DNA of 64,000 nucleotides. Source: Hyphomicrobium_B sp001006785 (GTDB lineage: Bacteria > Pseudomonadota > Alphaproteobacteria > Rhizobiales > Hyphomicrobiaceae). The notes under the pieces are model-generated. The model had not been told where the DNA came from, ran no database searches, and saw only the letters and a list, made by a program, of their open reading frames with translations. Below are positions 43,720-51,890 of this stretch, piece by piece (the first letter of the stretch is position 1; each line of letters opens with the position of its first letter). The stretch covers positions 620,001-684,000 of the forward strand of contig NZ_CDHO01000003.1 in the NCBI RefSeq assembly GCF_001006785.1, given 5' to 3'. The position numbers and the translations under genes were made by a program.

Positions 43720-45248
43720 TCGCGGATGCCGCGAGCAGTTTGGACGCCGCAAGCACACATGGATATCTGCTGGTTCTCGCGATCGTCGTACCTGTCGGCG
43801 GCGTTCTGATTGCAACTGCTGTGGGGGGACGAACTGCCGAACGCACGGCATTTGCTGTCATCGCGGCTGGGCTAATCCTCGGATTTGCAATCCTGTTGGA
43901 CGTTTGGACGACGTCTCGGCCATTGGCGTACGTTTTAGGAAATTGGGCGGCGCCTCTTGGAATTACGCTGCGCGCGGACGGCATTTCAGCCGTGATGCTG
44001 GTGACGACGGCGCTGATCATCGCCGCCACAGCGTTGTATGCACGCGCCGATTTTACGATACCGCGCGATGGACTTGAAGCACGCGCGCCATTTGTCTTTT
44101 GGGTGTTGCTGCTGGCGGTATGGGCAGCGCTCAACACCGTGTTTCTAAGCGGCGATCTCTTTAATCTTTACGTAGCGCTCGAGTTGCTGACGTTTGCCGC
44201 CGTGCCTCTCGTTGCCTTATCGGGGCGTGCCGAAGCAATCACGACTGCGTTGCGGTATCTGTTGTTCGCGCTCGCCGGATCGATTTTCTATTTGCTCGGA
44301 GTTGCGTTGCTCTACGGCGCTTATGGAACGCTCGATATCGTCCTTCTGCACGACAGAATCCGGCCTGAACTTGCGGTCTCTCTTGCGGTCGCGTTAATGA
44401 CGGCGGGACTGCTCGCCAAAACGGCGCTCTTTCCGCTGCATTTCTGGCTGCCTCCGGCCCACGCCGGCGCGCCGCCTGCCGCAAGCGCAATCCTTTCCGC
44501 CTTGGTCGTGAAGGGATCGTTCTTTCTCATCATTCGTATCTGGTTCGATGTTCTGCCCGGTTCGCGCAGTCTGGTGGCGGCGCAGGTCCTTGGTGCCATG
44601 GGCGCGGCAGCCATTCTATTCGGCAGCATCGTTGCCTTCCGTCAGTCGCGATTGAAGCTTCTGATTGCCTACTCGACCGTCGCGCAAATCGGTTATCTCT
44701 TCCTGCTGTTCCCGCTCGTCGTGGGCTTTGAAGGAAGTCCCTGGAGCGCCACGGCTTGGACCAGCGGATGGGTTCAGCTCGTGTCGCACGCCTTCGCCAA
44801 GGCCGCGATGTTCATGGCAGCCGGTTTGATTGCACAAGCCCTGGGGCACGATCGCATCGACGATCTCGGTGGCGTCGCGCGAGCGTTGCCGTTGACGGTT
44901 CTGGCCTTTGCAATTTCCGGAATTTCCCTAATGGGTGTGCCGCCGAGCGGCGGGTTCGTGGCGAAGTGGCTGATGCTTTCGGCAAGCGTTGAAGAAGGCC
45001 AGTGGTGGTGGGCCGTGACAGTCGTTGCCGGAGGTCTCATCGCTGGCGCATATGTGATCCGCGTCATGACGCGCATGCTCAGCCCTCGCCTTGAGCTGCC
45101 GACGCTCAGTGTAAAGGTCGATCGTTGGCGTCAATCCCTTCCGCTATCGCTGGCGATTTGCGCGATGCTTCTCGGACTGCTGCCATTGCAATCACTGGAG
45201 CTTCTGCAGGTTGGCTTGCCTCATTTTCTCGGGAGCGCCGGCCGATGA
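43716..45248 (+). CDS. mrpD: Mrp antiporter subunit D / complex I NuoM-NuoN-like
   Basis: The 510-residue protein is a 14-helix proton-translocating subunit of the NuoL/M/N family. Conserved segments include YVALELLTFAAVPLVALSGR (key Glu), LLAKTALFPLHFWLPPAHAGAP (conserved Lys and His) and LKLLIAYSTVAQIGYLFLL. It overlaps subunit C and the next large subunit by 4 bp each. It probably forms one of two cation/proton half-channels. Confidence 0.85.
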   Translation: MIADAASSLDAASTHGYLLVLAIVVPVGGVLIATAVGGRTAERTAFAVIAAGLILGFAILLDVWTTSRPLAYVLGNWAAPLGITLRADGISAVMLVTTALIIAATALYARADFTIPRDGLEARAPFVFWVLLLAVWAALNTVFLSGDLFNLYVALELLTFAAVPLVALSGRAEAITTALRYLLFALAGSIFYLLGVALLYGAYGTLDIVLLHDRIRPELAVSLAVALMTAGLLAKTALFPLHFWLPPAHAGAPPAASAILSALVVKGSFFLIIRIWFDVLPGSRSLVAAQVLGAMGAAAILFGSIVAFRQSRLKLLIAYSTVAQIGYLFLLFPLVVGFEGSPWSATAWTSGWVQLVSHAFAKAAMFMAAGLIAQALGHDRIDDLGGVARALPLTVLAFAISGISLMGVPPSGGFVAKWLMLSASVEEGQWWWAVTVVAGGLIAGAYVIRVMTRMLSPRLELPTLSVKVDRWRQSLPLSLAICAMLLGLLPLQSLELLQVGLPHFLGSAGR

Positions 45249-46867
45249 CAGATGCAACGATATTGCTTTCTTCGGCCCTAGCACTGCCCGGCGTTTTGCT
45301 GCTGTTTTGTCTCTTTCCTTCGGTACGGGTGCAAATGCCGAAGTTCGCGGTGATTGCACCAGTTCCCGCTCTCGCGGCGGCATGCTTCGCCGGACGCGAT
45401 CCTTCTGCTGTCTTTGCAGCCCATTTCTTTCAGGTCGATCTCGCGCTCGATATCGCGGGCACCCTGTTGCTTGCCGCTGCAGCGATCCTTTGGATTTGCG
45501 CCGGTCTCTATGCGGCCACCGAGATGCGCAGCACGAGGAATGCGGGCAACTTCAGCGCCTGGTGGCTGACGGCGATGCTCGGCAACTTCGGCGTCGTCAT
45601 GTCAGCCGACATCGCAAGCTTCTATTTGTTTCTCGCAGTCGGAACGATCGGCGCTTACGGCATGATCATGCACACGATGACGCCCGATGCGCGCCGGGCG
45701 AGCGTCACCTACATCGGCTTTGCCCTGGCAGGCGAAGCGAGCATTTTGATCGGCCTCGTATTGCTGGCGGCGGCTTCTCCGGATCACAGCCTTCTGATCC
45801 GCGATGCCGTTGCGGGATTATCGACATCACCTTGGCGCGATCTCACCGTCGCTTTTCTTGCTCTCGGCTTTGGCCTGAAGATCGGCCTCGTGCCGTTGCA
45901 TATCTGGATGCCTCTGGCGTACACGGCAGCGCCTATCCCCACCGCTGCCGTGCTGAGCGGCGCCGCAGTCAAGGCCGGTGTGATCGGGCTTATTCGCTTC
46001 ATGCCGTTTGACGCTGGATCAGTGAACGTCGGCACCGGTTTGGCGATGGTCGGTATAGTCTCGACTTTCTATGGCGTTGCGGTCGGCATCACTCGAGCCA
46101 ATCCAAAAACCATCCTTGCGTATTCGAGCATTAGCCAGATGGGCGTTATCGCGACTTTGATCGGCATAGGCCTGGCGACGGCAAATGCCGGGGTGGCGAT
46201 TGCGGCTGCATTCTATGGCGCTCATCATGTCTTGGTGAAAGGCGGGCTATTTTTAGCGGCAGGTATCGGCGTCTCCGACCGGCGTAACGGATGGCTGGTT
46301 TTCGTACCGGCGGCAATTCTCGCTTTCGCGCTTGCGGGCTTACCGTTTACCGGCGGTTATCTAGCAAAGGAAGCAGTCAAGCCATTTATAGGAGAAGGGG
46401 CATTTGCGATCTTTGCGGCTCTCTCCGCCGCAGGCACAACGCTTTTGATGCTCTTTTTTGTGACTCGCCTCGGCAGCGCGTCGCACGATCCAAGAGGAAC
46501 GCCGACGGCTTCAGGTTTGCTTGTGCCGTGGTTGGCTACGGCCTTTTTCGCGATCACTATTCCATGGCTCTCGCTTTCGCTGACGGATGCAATTCCAATA
46601 TCCGAGGTGAACTCAATTGCAGATCTCTGGTCTGCGATCTGGCCGATATTGATCGGCAGCGGTTTGGTTGCTCTTTGGTTAAATCAAAAGCGGCAACCAC
46701 GGGAAATAGACGTCGCATCTGCGGCGGATATATTTCGACGTGTGATGACGATCTGCGCTTCTACCGTCGAACGCGCAGAAGCCATCTTGCGTCAGTGGCA
46801 AGCTGGCAGTATTTCGTTATTGGCAGTTACGACGGTATTGATCGTGATCATTGCCACCGGTCGCTAG
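45245..46867 (+). CDS. Second NuoL/M-like antiporter subunit (MrpA-like N-terminal part)
   Basis: ATG 45245 overlaps the previous stop; an in-frame ATG at 45125 lies inside that gene. The 540-residue protein again carries the proton-translocating core: ADIASFYLFLAVGTIGAYGM, LALGFGLKIGLVPLHIWMPL with AYTAAPIPTAAVL, and KTILAYSSISQMGVIATL. It lacks the C-terminal MrpA extension, which the operon encodes at 42443. It completes the operon, and 190 bp without a gene follow. Confidence 0.8.
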   Translation: MTDATILLSSALALPGVLLLFCLFPSVRVQMPKFAVIAPVPALAAACFAGRDPSAVFAAHFFQVDLALDIAGTLLLAAAAILWICAGLYAATEMRSTRNAGNFSAWWLTAMLGNFGVVMSADIASFYLFLAVGTIGAYGMIMHTMTPDARRASVTYIGFALAGEASILIGLVLLAAASPDHSLLIRDAVAGLSTSPWRDLTVAFLALGFGLKIGLVPLHIWMPLAYTAAPIPTAAVLSGAAVKAGVIGLIRFMPFDAGSVNVGTGLAMVGIVSTFYGVAVGITRANPKTILAYSSISQMGVIATLIGIGLATANAGVAIAAAFYGAHHVLVKGGLFLAAGIGVSDRRNGWLVFVPAAILAFALAGLPFTGGYLAKEAVKPFIGEGAFAIFAALSAAGTTLLMLFFVTRLGSASHDPRGTPTASGLLVPWLATAFFAITIPWLSLSLTDAIPISEVNSIADLWSAIWPILIGSGLVALWLNQKRQPREIDVASAADIFRRVMTICASTVERAEAILRQWQAGSISLLAVTTVLIVIIATGR

Positions 46868-47058
46868 CTCTCTAGTCTTCACGAGACGTCTACGTTCCCT
46901 TCCCTATTATCTACGAGCGCGCATTGCAGCGGCAAAGTCATTGAGAGGTATGTCGTCATGTAGCGGCATTTTTCAGCGGCTATCTCCGTGGGAAGAGGTT
47001 GCCGCCAAGACACGAAGCATTTGGGGGAACCGTTGTCCTTCCTTAGATGGGTTAGCCC

Positions 47059-48168
47059 ATGCTCGTTGTCATTGCCGCTTCTCGTTTCATGCCTCGTATT
47101 CTCCGATTTTGCGTGCTGGCGGCTTTGCCCGCTCTCGCTCTTTCAGCCTGCAGTCAACAATCTGAAAACAAAGACGCCCAGGTCCGCCCCGTTCGCACCA
47201 TTACGGTCGAGAAAAGGGACGCCGGTATTCCGCTGGTCCTGACCGGCCGTATTGAATCGGCCGACGAAGCATCTCTCGGCTTCCGGATCGCCGGGCGCAT
47301 GTTTGAACGTACTGTGAGTGTCGGTGATCGTGTTCAGGCCGGGCAGATCATTGCGCGGCTTGAACCTCAAAATGAAATGAATGCTTTGCGCTCCGCGCAA
47401 GCCAATCTTGCCGCTGCTCAGGCGCAGCTCGTCGAAGCGAGCAATCGCTACGAGCGTCAGGCGAAGCTTCTCTCGCAAGGTTGGACGACGCGCGCCAATT
47501 ACGATCAGGCGGAAAAAACGCGGCAAACGACGAGGGCTCAGGTTGACGCTGCGGAAGCACAAGTGGAATCGGCACATGATCTCGTAAGTTTCACCGAGCT
47601 TAAGGCCGATGCGCCGGGTGTGGTGACGGCGGTAGGCCCGGATTCTCACGAAGTCGTTCAGGCCGGACAAATGATCGTTCGCCTGGCACGGCACGAAGGT
47701 CGCGACGCCGTTTTTGACGTACCTGCGCGAGCGTTGCGCGCGGCAGAAGGCGACACCGAAGTTCTCGTCCATTTGACGGATGATCCGAAGGTCACCGCAA
47801 ATGGGCGCGTGCGGGAGGTGGCGCCGCAAGCCGATCCGACGACGCGAACGTTTCAGGTGAAGATTGGCCTTACCGATCCGCCCGAGGCCATGCGGCTCGG
47901 CGCGACGGTGACCGGAACAGTGCACCCGAACGCCGATCCCGTCATCGAGATTCCCGCAAGCAGCTTGACCAGGATAAACGATCGTCCAGCTGTCTGGATC
48001 GTTGATCAAACCACCGATACCGTATCGTTGCGCAACGTCGATGTTGCGCGTTTCGACCCTGCAACCGTCGCGATTGCGGAGGGGCTCGATTCCGGCGAGA
48101 TCGTCGTCACGGCGGGCGTTCAAGCGCTCCATCCCGGTCAAAAAATTCGCATTCTCGGGTCAAACTGA
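47059..48168 (+). CDS. RND efflux periplasmic adaptor (AcrA/MexA-like lipoprotein)
   Basis: The 369-residue adaptor has a signal ending in lipobox LALSACSQQ, so it is probably lipid-anchored. ATG 47059 is listed; ATG 47089 would start nearer the signal and is equally plausible. The barrel-sandwich motif VSVGDRVQAGQIIARLEPQN, a helical hairpin (about residues 110-165) and VTAVGPDSHEVVQAGQMIVR identify the MexA/AcrA family. It shares one base (TGATG) with the permease gene. No outer-membrane channel gene is adjacent. Confidence 0.88.
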   Translation: MLVVIAASRFMPRILRFCVLAALPALALSACSQQSENKDAQVRPVRTITVEKRDAGIPLVLTGRIESADEASLGFRIAGRMFERTVSVGDRVQAGQIIARLEPQNEMNALRSAQANLAAAQAQLVEASNRYERQAKLLSQGWTTRANYDQAEKTRQTTRAQVDAAEAQVESAHDLVSFTELKADAPGVVTAVGPDSHEVVQAGQMIVRLARHEGRDAVFDVPARALRAAEGDTEVLVHLTDDPKVTANGRVREVAPQADPTTRTFQVKIGLTDPPEAMRLGATVTGTVHPNADPVIEIPASSLTRINDRPAVWIVDQTTDTVSLRNVDVARFDPATVAIAEGLDSGEIVVTAGVQALHPGQKIRILGSN

Positions 48169-51100
48169 TGCGCATCAATCTCTCAGAATGGGCGCTGAAG
48201 CACCGCTCGCTCGTTGTTTATCTGATGATTGTCGCGGTCGTCGCCGGCGTAATGTCGTACTTCCGGCTGGGCCGAAACGAGGATCCGGCATTCATTATCA
48301 AAACGATGGTTGTCTCGGCCGCGTGGCCTGGAGCAACGATTGACGACACCGTCAAGCAAGTGACAGAGAGAATTGAGCGCACTCTGCAGGAGACTCCGCA
48401 TCTCGACTATATGCGTAGCTCCACGAGCGCGGGCCTGACGACGATCTTCGTCAATCTGACAGGCGACACGAACGCCCGCCAGGTTGCGGATACTTGGCGG
48501 CACGTTCGCGAAATTGTCGGCGACATGCGCCACACGTTGCCCAACGGCGTGCTCGGCCCTGCCTTCAACGATAAATTCGGCGACACATTCGGCATCATCT
48601 ATGGGTTCACTGCCGATGGTTTCAGTGGGCGCGAGCTTCGCGACTACGTGGAGGACATTCGCTCAAAACTCTTGCAGGTCACTGACGTTTCGAAGATCGA
48701 AATACTAGGCGCACAAGACGAGCGGATCTTTGTCGAATTTTCCGTGAAGGAGCTGGCAACTCTGGGTATCGATCGCTCGGCGCTTATCGGCGCATTGCAG
48801 GCCCAGAACGTGGTTCGTCCCGGCGGAACGATCCAGACAGGTAATGAGAAAGTCTCGCTTCGCGTTTCAGGCGCTTTCAGATCCGAGCAGGATCTGATGA
48901 ACATCAATTTTGCCGTGAACGGGCGCATGCTGCGTTTGAGTGATATTGCTCAGGTACGGAGAGGCTATGCCGACCCGCCACAGCCTCTCTTTCGCGTCAA
49001 TGGCAAACCGGCGATCGGCCTCGCCATTTCGATGCGCGACGGCGGTGATATCCTGGCGTTAGGAACGAATATTAAAAAAGTTATGACGTCAGCGACCGCC
49101 GATTTGCCGATCGGTATAGAGCCAATCCTGGTGGCTGATCAGGCCGTCACGGTGAAAAGCGCCATTGGCGAGTTCATGACGTCGCTTTGGCAGGCGATCG
49201 CCATTATCCTGGCAGTGAGTTTCATAAGTCTCGGGGTGCGCCCGGGACTGGTCATTGCACTCTCTATACCGCTGACGCTTGCAATCGTGTTTTCGGTGAT
49301 GGAGCTGGTGCATATCGACATGCAGCGCATCTCTCTTGGCGCGCTGATTATCGCGCTCGCCCTGCTCGTCGATGATGCGATGACCACGACGGATGCGACG
49401 CTCAATCGACTGTCTCATGGCGACGACAAGATGGAGGCCGCAACGTTTGCGTTTCGCACGTATGCCTTCTCCATGCTCGCCGGAACGCTCGTGACTATTG
49501 CAGGTTTCGTTCCTGTCGGCTTCGCGCAGAGTTCGGCCGGAGAATACACCTTCTCGCTCTTTGCCGTCGTTGCGATCGCGTTGATTGTGTCTTGGTTCGT
49601 CGCGGTTATTTTCGCGCCGCTTCTGGCTGTGGTCCTTCTGAAGCCTCCTGCCACGACAGGTCCCGCCGAGCCAAGCAAGATTTTAACAGCCTATCGCAAT
49701 TTTTTGAGTAAAGCGGTCAAGATGAAATGGGCGACCATTCTGCTGACGGTCGCTTTGTTTGCGGCATCGCTACTGGCTTTGCCGCTCATTCCAAATCAGT
49801 TTTTCCCAGCGTCCGACCGCCCAGAGCTTCTTGTTGATCTGAGGCTTCCGCAGAATGCGTCCATCTACGCGAGCGAGGACGTCGCCAAGAGATTTGACGA
49901 AGCGCTGAAGAACGATGAAGACGTTCTTCGCTGGAGCGTTTATGTCGGACGAGGCGCCATACGATTTTACTTACCGCTCGATGTTCAGCTTCCCAACGAT
50001 TTTTTCTCTCAGGCCGTTGTCGTAGCCAAGGACGTAAAGGCACGCGAGCGATTGCAAGCGAAGCTTGAAAAATTGCTTGCGAATGAATTTCCAAGTCTCG
50101 TCAGCCGCATTTCGCCTTTGGAACTTGGGCCACCCGTGGGCTGGCCAATCCAATATCGCGTGAGCGGGCCTGAAATCGGGAAAATCCGCGAAATTGCTTT
50201 CAAGCTTGCGCAGGTGATTTCATCCGATCCTTTAACGGAAAAGGTCAACTTCGATTGGATCGAGCCCGTTCGCGAGGTGCGCATCACGATCAATCAGGAT
50301 GAAGCAAGACTTTTGGGTTTGAGTTCCAGCGCACTCGCTTCGGTATTGAATACGGTTGTCTCCGGCGACACCGTTACTCAAGTGCGTGACGATATCTATC
50401 TCATAAATGTCGTCGCGCGGGCGACCGATGAGCAGCGCGTATCGCTTGCGACATTGCGCAATCTGCAAGTGTCTCTGGCCAACGGCCGGACCGCACCCTT
50501 AAGCCAATTTGCAACATTTGAGTATGCGCAAGACTACCCGCTCGTTTGGCGTCGCGACCGCATTCCGACGCTTACAGTTCAAGCGAACGTCAAAGCAGGA
50601 TCTCTGCCAGAAACGGTTGCTGATCAGCTTTCAACCGGTATCGATGAGTTAAGAAAGACATTGCCTGCTGGCTATGCCGTCACGATTGGCGGAACGGTCG
50701 AAGAAAGCCAGAAGTCTCAGGCATCCGTCGTCGCGGTTATTCCGCTCATGCTGCTCATTATGCTGACGGTTCTTATGGTCGAACTCCGAAGCTTTCAGCG
50801 TCTGGGCCTCGTCTTGAGCGTTGCTCCGCTCGGATTAATCGGTGTCGTCGGCGCGCTTCTTCTATCCGGACGTCCGCTTGGCTTCGTGGCCATCCTAGGT
50901 ATTCTGGCGTTGCTCGGCATGATCATCAAGAATGCGGTGATCTTAATCGGCCAAATCGAAAACGAGCGTGCACAGGGCAAAGAGGTGGTGCAGGCCGTTA
51001 TCGACGCGAGTAGCCTACGCTTCAGGCCGATTATGTTGACGGCCGTTTCGACAGTCCTTGGAATGATCCCGATCGCCCCGACCGTCTTCTGGGGTCCCAT

Positions 51101-51236
51101 GGCATTCGCGATCATGGGCGGTCTGCTCGTGGCGACAATACTTACGTTGGTGTTCCTGCCGACGGTATATGCGGCATGGTTTGGTCGGGCAAAGGACGCT
51201 GCCGTCAAAGACGTCCCTGCTGTAAGCGGGATGTAG
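48168..51236 (+). CDS. RND efflux permease (AcrB/MexB-type family)
   Basis: The 1022-residue pump has RND topology, beginning LSEWALKHRSLVVYLMIVAV. TM4 has LIIALALLVDDAMTTTDATL with the paired Asp used for proton transfer. The periplasmic domains contain VSAAWPGATIDDTVKQVTER and the C-terminal half LGILALLGMIIKNAVILIGQ. The sequence lacks heavy-metal signatures and belongs to the hydrophobe/amphiphile or related export group; the substrate is unknown. It forms a tripartite pump with the adaptor before it and an outer-membrane channel from elsewhere. Confidence 0.92.
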   Translation: MRINLSEWALKHRSLVVYLMIVAVVAGVMSYFRLGRNEDPAFIIKTMVVSAAWPGATIDDTVKQVTERIERTLQETPHLDYMRSSTSAGLTTIFVNLTGDTNARQVADTWRHVREIVGDMRHTLPNGVLGPAFNDKFGDTFGIIYGFTADGFSGRELRDYVEDIRSKLLQVTDVSKIEILGAQDERIFVEFSVKELATLGIDRSALIGALQAQNVVRPGGTIQTGNEKVSLRVSGAFRSEQDLMNINFAVNGRMLRLSDIAQVRRGYADPPQPLFRVNGKPAIGLAISMRDGGDILALGTNIKKVMTSATADLPIGIEPILVADQAVTVKSAIGEFMTSLWQAIAIILAVSFISLGVRPGLVIALSIPLTLAIVFSVMELVHIDMQRISLGALIIALALLVDDAMTTTDATLNRLSHGDDKMEAATFAFRTYAFSMLAGTLVTIAGFVPVGFAQSSAGEYTFSLFAVVAIALIVSWFVAVIFAPLLAVVLLKPPATTGPAEPSKILTAYRNFLSKAVKMKWATILLTVALFAASLLALPLIPNQFFPASDRPELLVDLRLPQNASIYASEDVAKRFDEALKNDEDVLRWSVYVGRGAIRFYLPLDVQLPNDFFSQAVVVAKDVKARERLQAKLEKLLANEFPSLVSRISPLELGPPVGWPIQYRVSGPEIGKIREIAFKLAQVISSDPLTEKVNFDWIEPVREVRITINQDEARLLGLSSSALASVLNTVVSGDTVTQVRDDIYLINVVARATDEQRVSLATLRNLQVSLANGRTAPLSQFATFEYAQDYPLVWRRDRIPTLTVQANVKAGSLPETVADQLSTGIDELRKTLPAGYAVTIGGTVEESQKSQASVVAVIPLMLLIMLTVLMVELRSFQRLGLVLSVAPLGLIGVVGALLLSGRPLGFVAILGILALLGMIIKNAVILIGQIENERAQGKEVVQAVIDASSLRFRPIMLTAVSTVLGMIPIAPTVFWGPMAFAIMGGLLVATILTLVFLPTVYAAWFGRAKDAAVKDVPAVSGM

Positions 51237-51494
51237 GTTCGCTCGAAGCTTTGCCACATTCAGCGGCAGGGTCCTGATCAGCGATAGCCTTTACGGACGC
51301 CATATCCATTCCCGTTTTGTCGGAATGTATTCGCGGCTGCTGGAGCAATGGGAGAGGCCCTTTTTATCCAAAGCCTACGAGCGGGCGATAACGCTCCAAC
51401 CGGCGCTCTCTGCACGAACGAAGGAACCAAGCATCTGGTCCTGCTCGGTGTTTTCCAATCAAATGCAAGACTGAACGAACGCTAGTGTCTTTGA

Positions 51495-51520
51495 TCATTC
51501 GTCATAGACGACACGAATGA
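51495..51520. promoter_or_regulatory. Inverted repeat, possible operator
   Basis: TCATTCGT (51495-51502) and ACGAATGA (51513-51520) form perfect 8-bp arms around a 10-bp spacer, about 20 bp before the candidate -35. Position suits an operator for the uptake genes. Confidence 0.45.
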
Positions 51521-51539
51521 CCGCATTCAGAATTCACAC

Positions 51540-51566
51540 TTGTGGCCGTCGATATAGCTGTATAAA
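51540..51566 (+). promoter_or_regulatory. Candidate promoter of the TonB receptor gene
   Basis: TTGTGG (51540-51545) and TATAAA (51561-51566) are separated by 15 bp. The -10 is good, the -35 and spacing are sub-optimal. Transcription would begin near 51573, immediately before the two-hairpin element. Confidence 0.35.
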
Positions 51567-51574
51567 TATATCGT

Positions 51575-51622
51575 AGACGTTACGGCTCGGGGGAGCCGGG
51601 TACTTTGGGGGAAGTCGTGTCT
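51575..51622 (+). ncRNA. Two-hairpin structured leader element of unknown class
   Basis: A closing pairing AGAC (51575-51578) with GTCT (51619-51622) encloses two hairpins. The first is CGGCTC-GGGG-GAGCCG (51583-51598) and the second ACTT-TGGGGG-AAGT (51602-51615). Both loops are runs of G. TTTTT follows at 51626-51630. The arrangement is a three-way junction at the predicted 5' end of the receptor transcript. It could be a riboswitch-like or attenuator element, or a factor-bound structure. It matches no class I recognise, and the fold was made by eye. Confidence 0.4.
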
Positions 51623-51783
51623 GAGTTTTTACGCGCCGCTTATCCGGCTGTGCATCGTCTTGCGACATACGCAATCGTCGGACGTGCCGTCTCAACTGGC
51701 ATCGCCCCAGACGAGACGGCTTCTTTGACATCGCCTGCAAAAGCCAACGCGCCTCCACAGATCCGCGCGACATAAGGCGCTAA

Positions 51784-51802
51784 CGGCTTCCGAAAGAAGC
51801 CG
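51784..51802 (+). promoter_or_regulatory. Stable leader hairpin before the TonB receptor
   Basis: CGGCTTC (51784-51790) pairs with GAAGCCG (51796-51802) around loop CGAAA. It lies in the presumed 5' UTR about 90 bp before the start codon and has no following T-run, so it is probably not a terminator. Confidence 0.4.
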
Positions 51803-51890
51803 ATCACCAAAGCAAACACATTCAAATCAAAACGCTCCGCCCTTCATGGCGGCTTGCGTAAAACCGCGTATCCCGTTGGGAAGAAGCACA

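Larger units (their letters stand above)
51237..51890 (+). promoter_or_regulatory. Long leader region of the TonB receptor gene
   Basis: These 650 bp carry no supportable gene. From left to right they hold an inverted repeat (51495-51520), a possible promoter (51540-51566), a hairpin CGATATA/TATATCG (51550-51573), a compact two-hairpin element (51575-51622) followed by TTTTT, and a strong hairpin (51784-51802) about 90 bp before the start. The presumed 5' UTR of more than 300 bases is unusually long for a receptor gene. It has no match to cobalamin or TPP riboswitch landmarks that I could see. Confidence 0.5.

Noticed and set aside
47143..48141. 332-codon open frame antisense to the RND adaptor gene
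   Set aside because: The sense frame has clear adaptor motifs; the antisense product has no recognisable pattern and is a GC-bias shadow.
51237..51890. Cobalamin riboswitch upstream of the TonB receptor
   Set aside because: The conserved B12-box and core motifs were not found; the visible structures differ.
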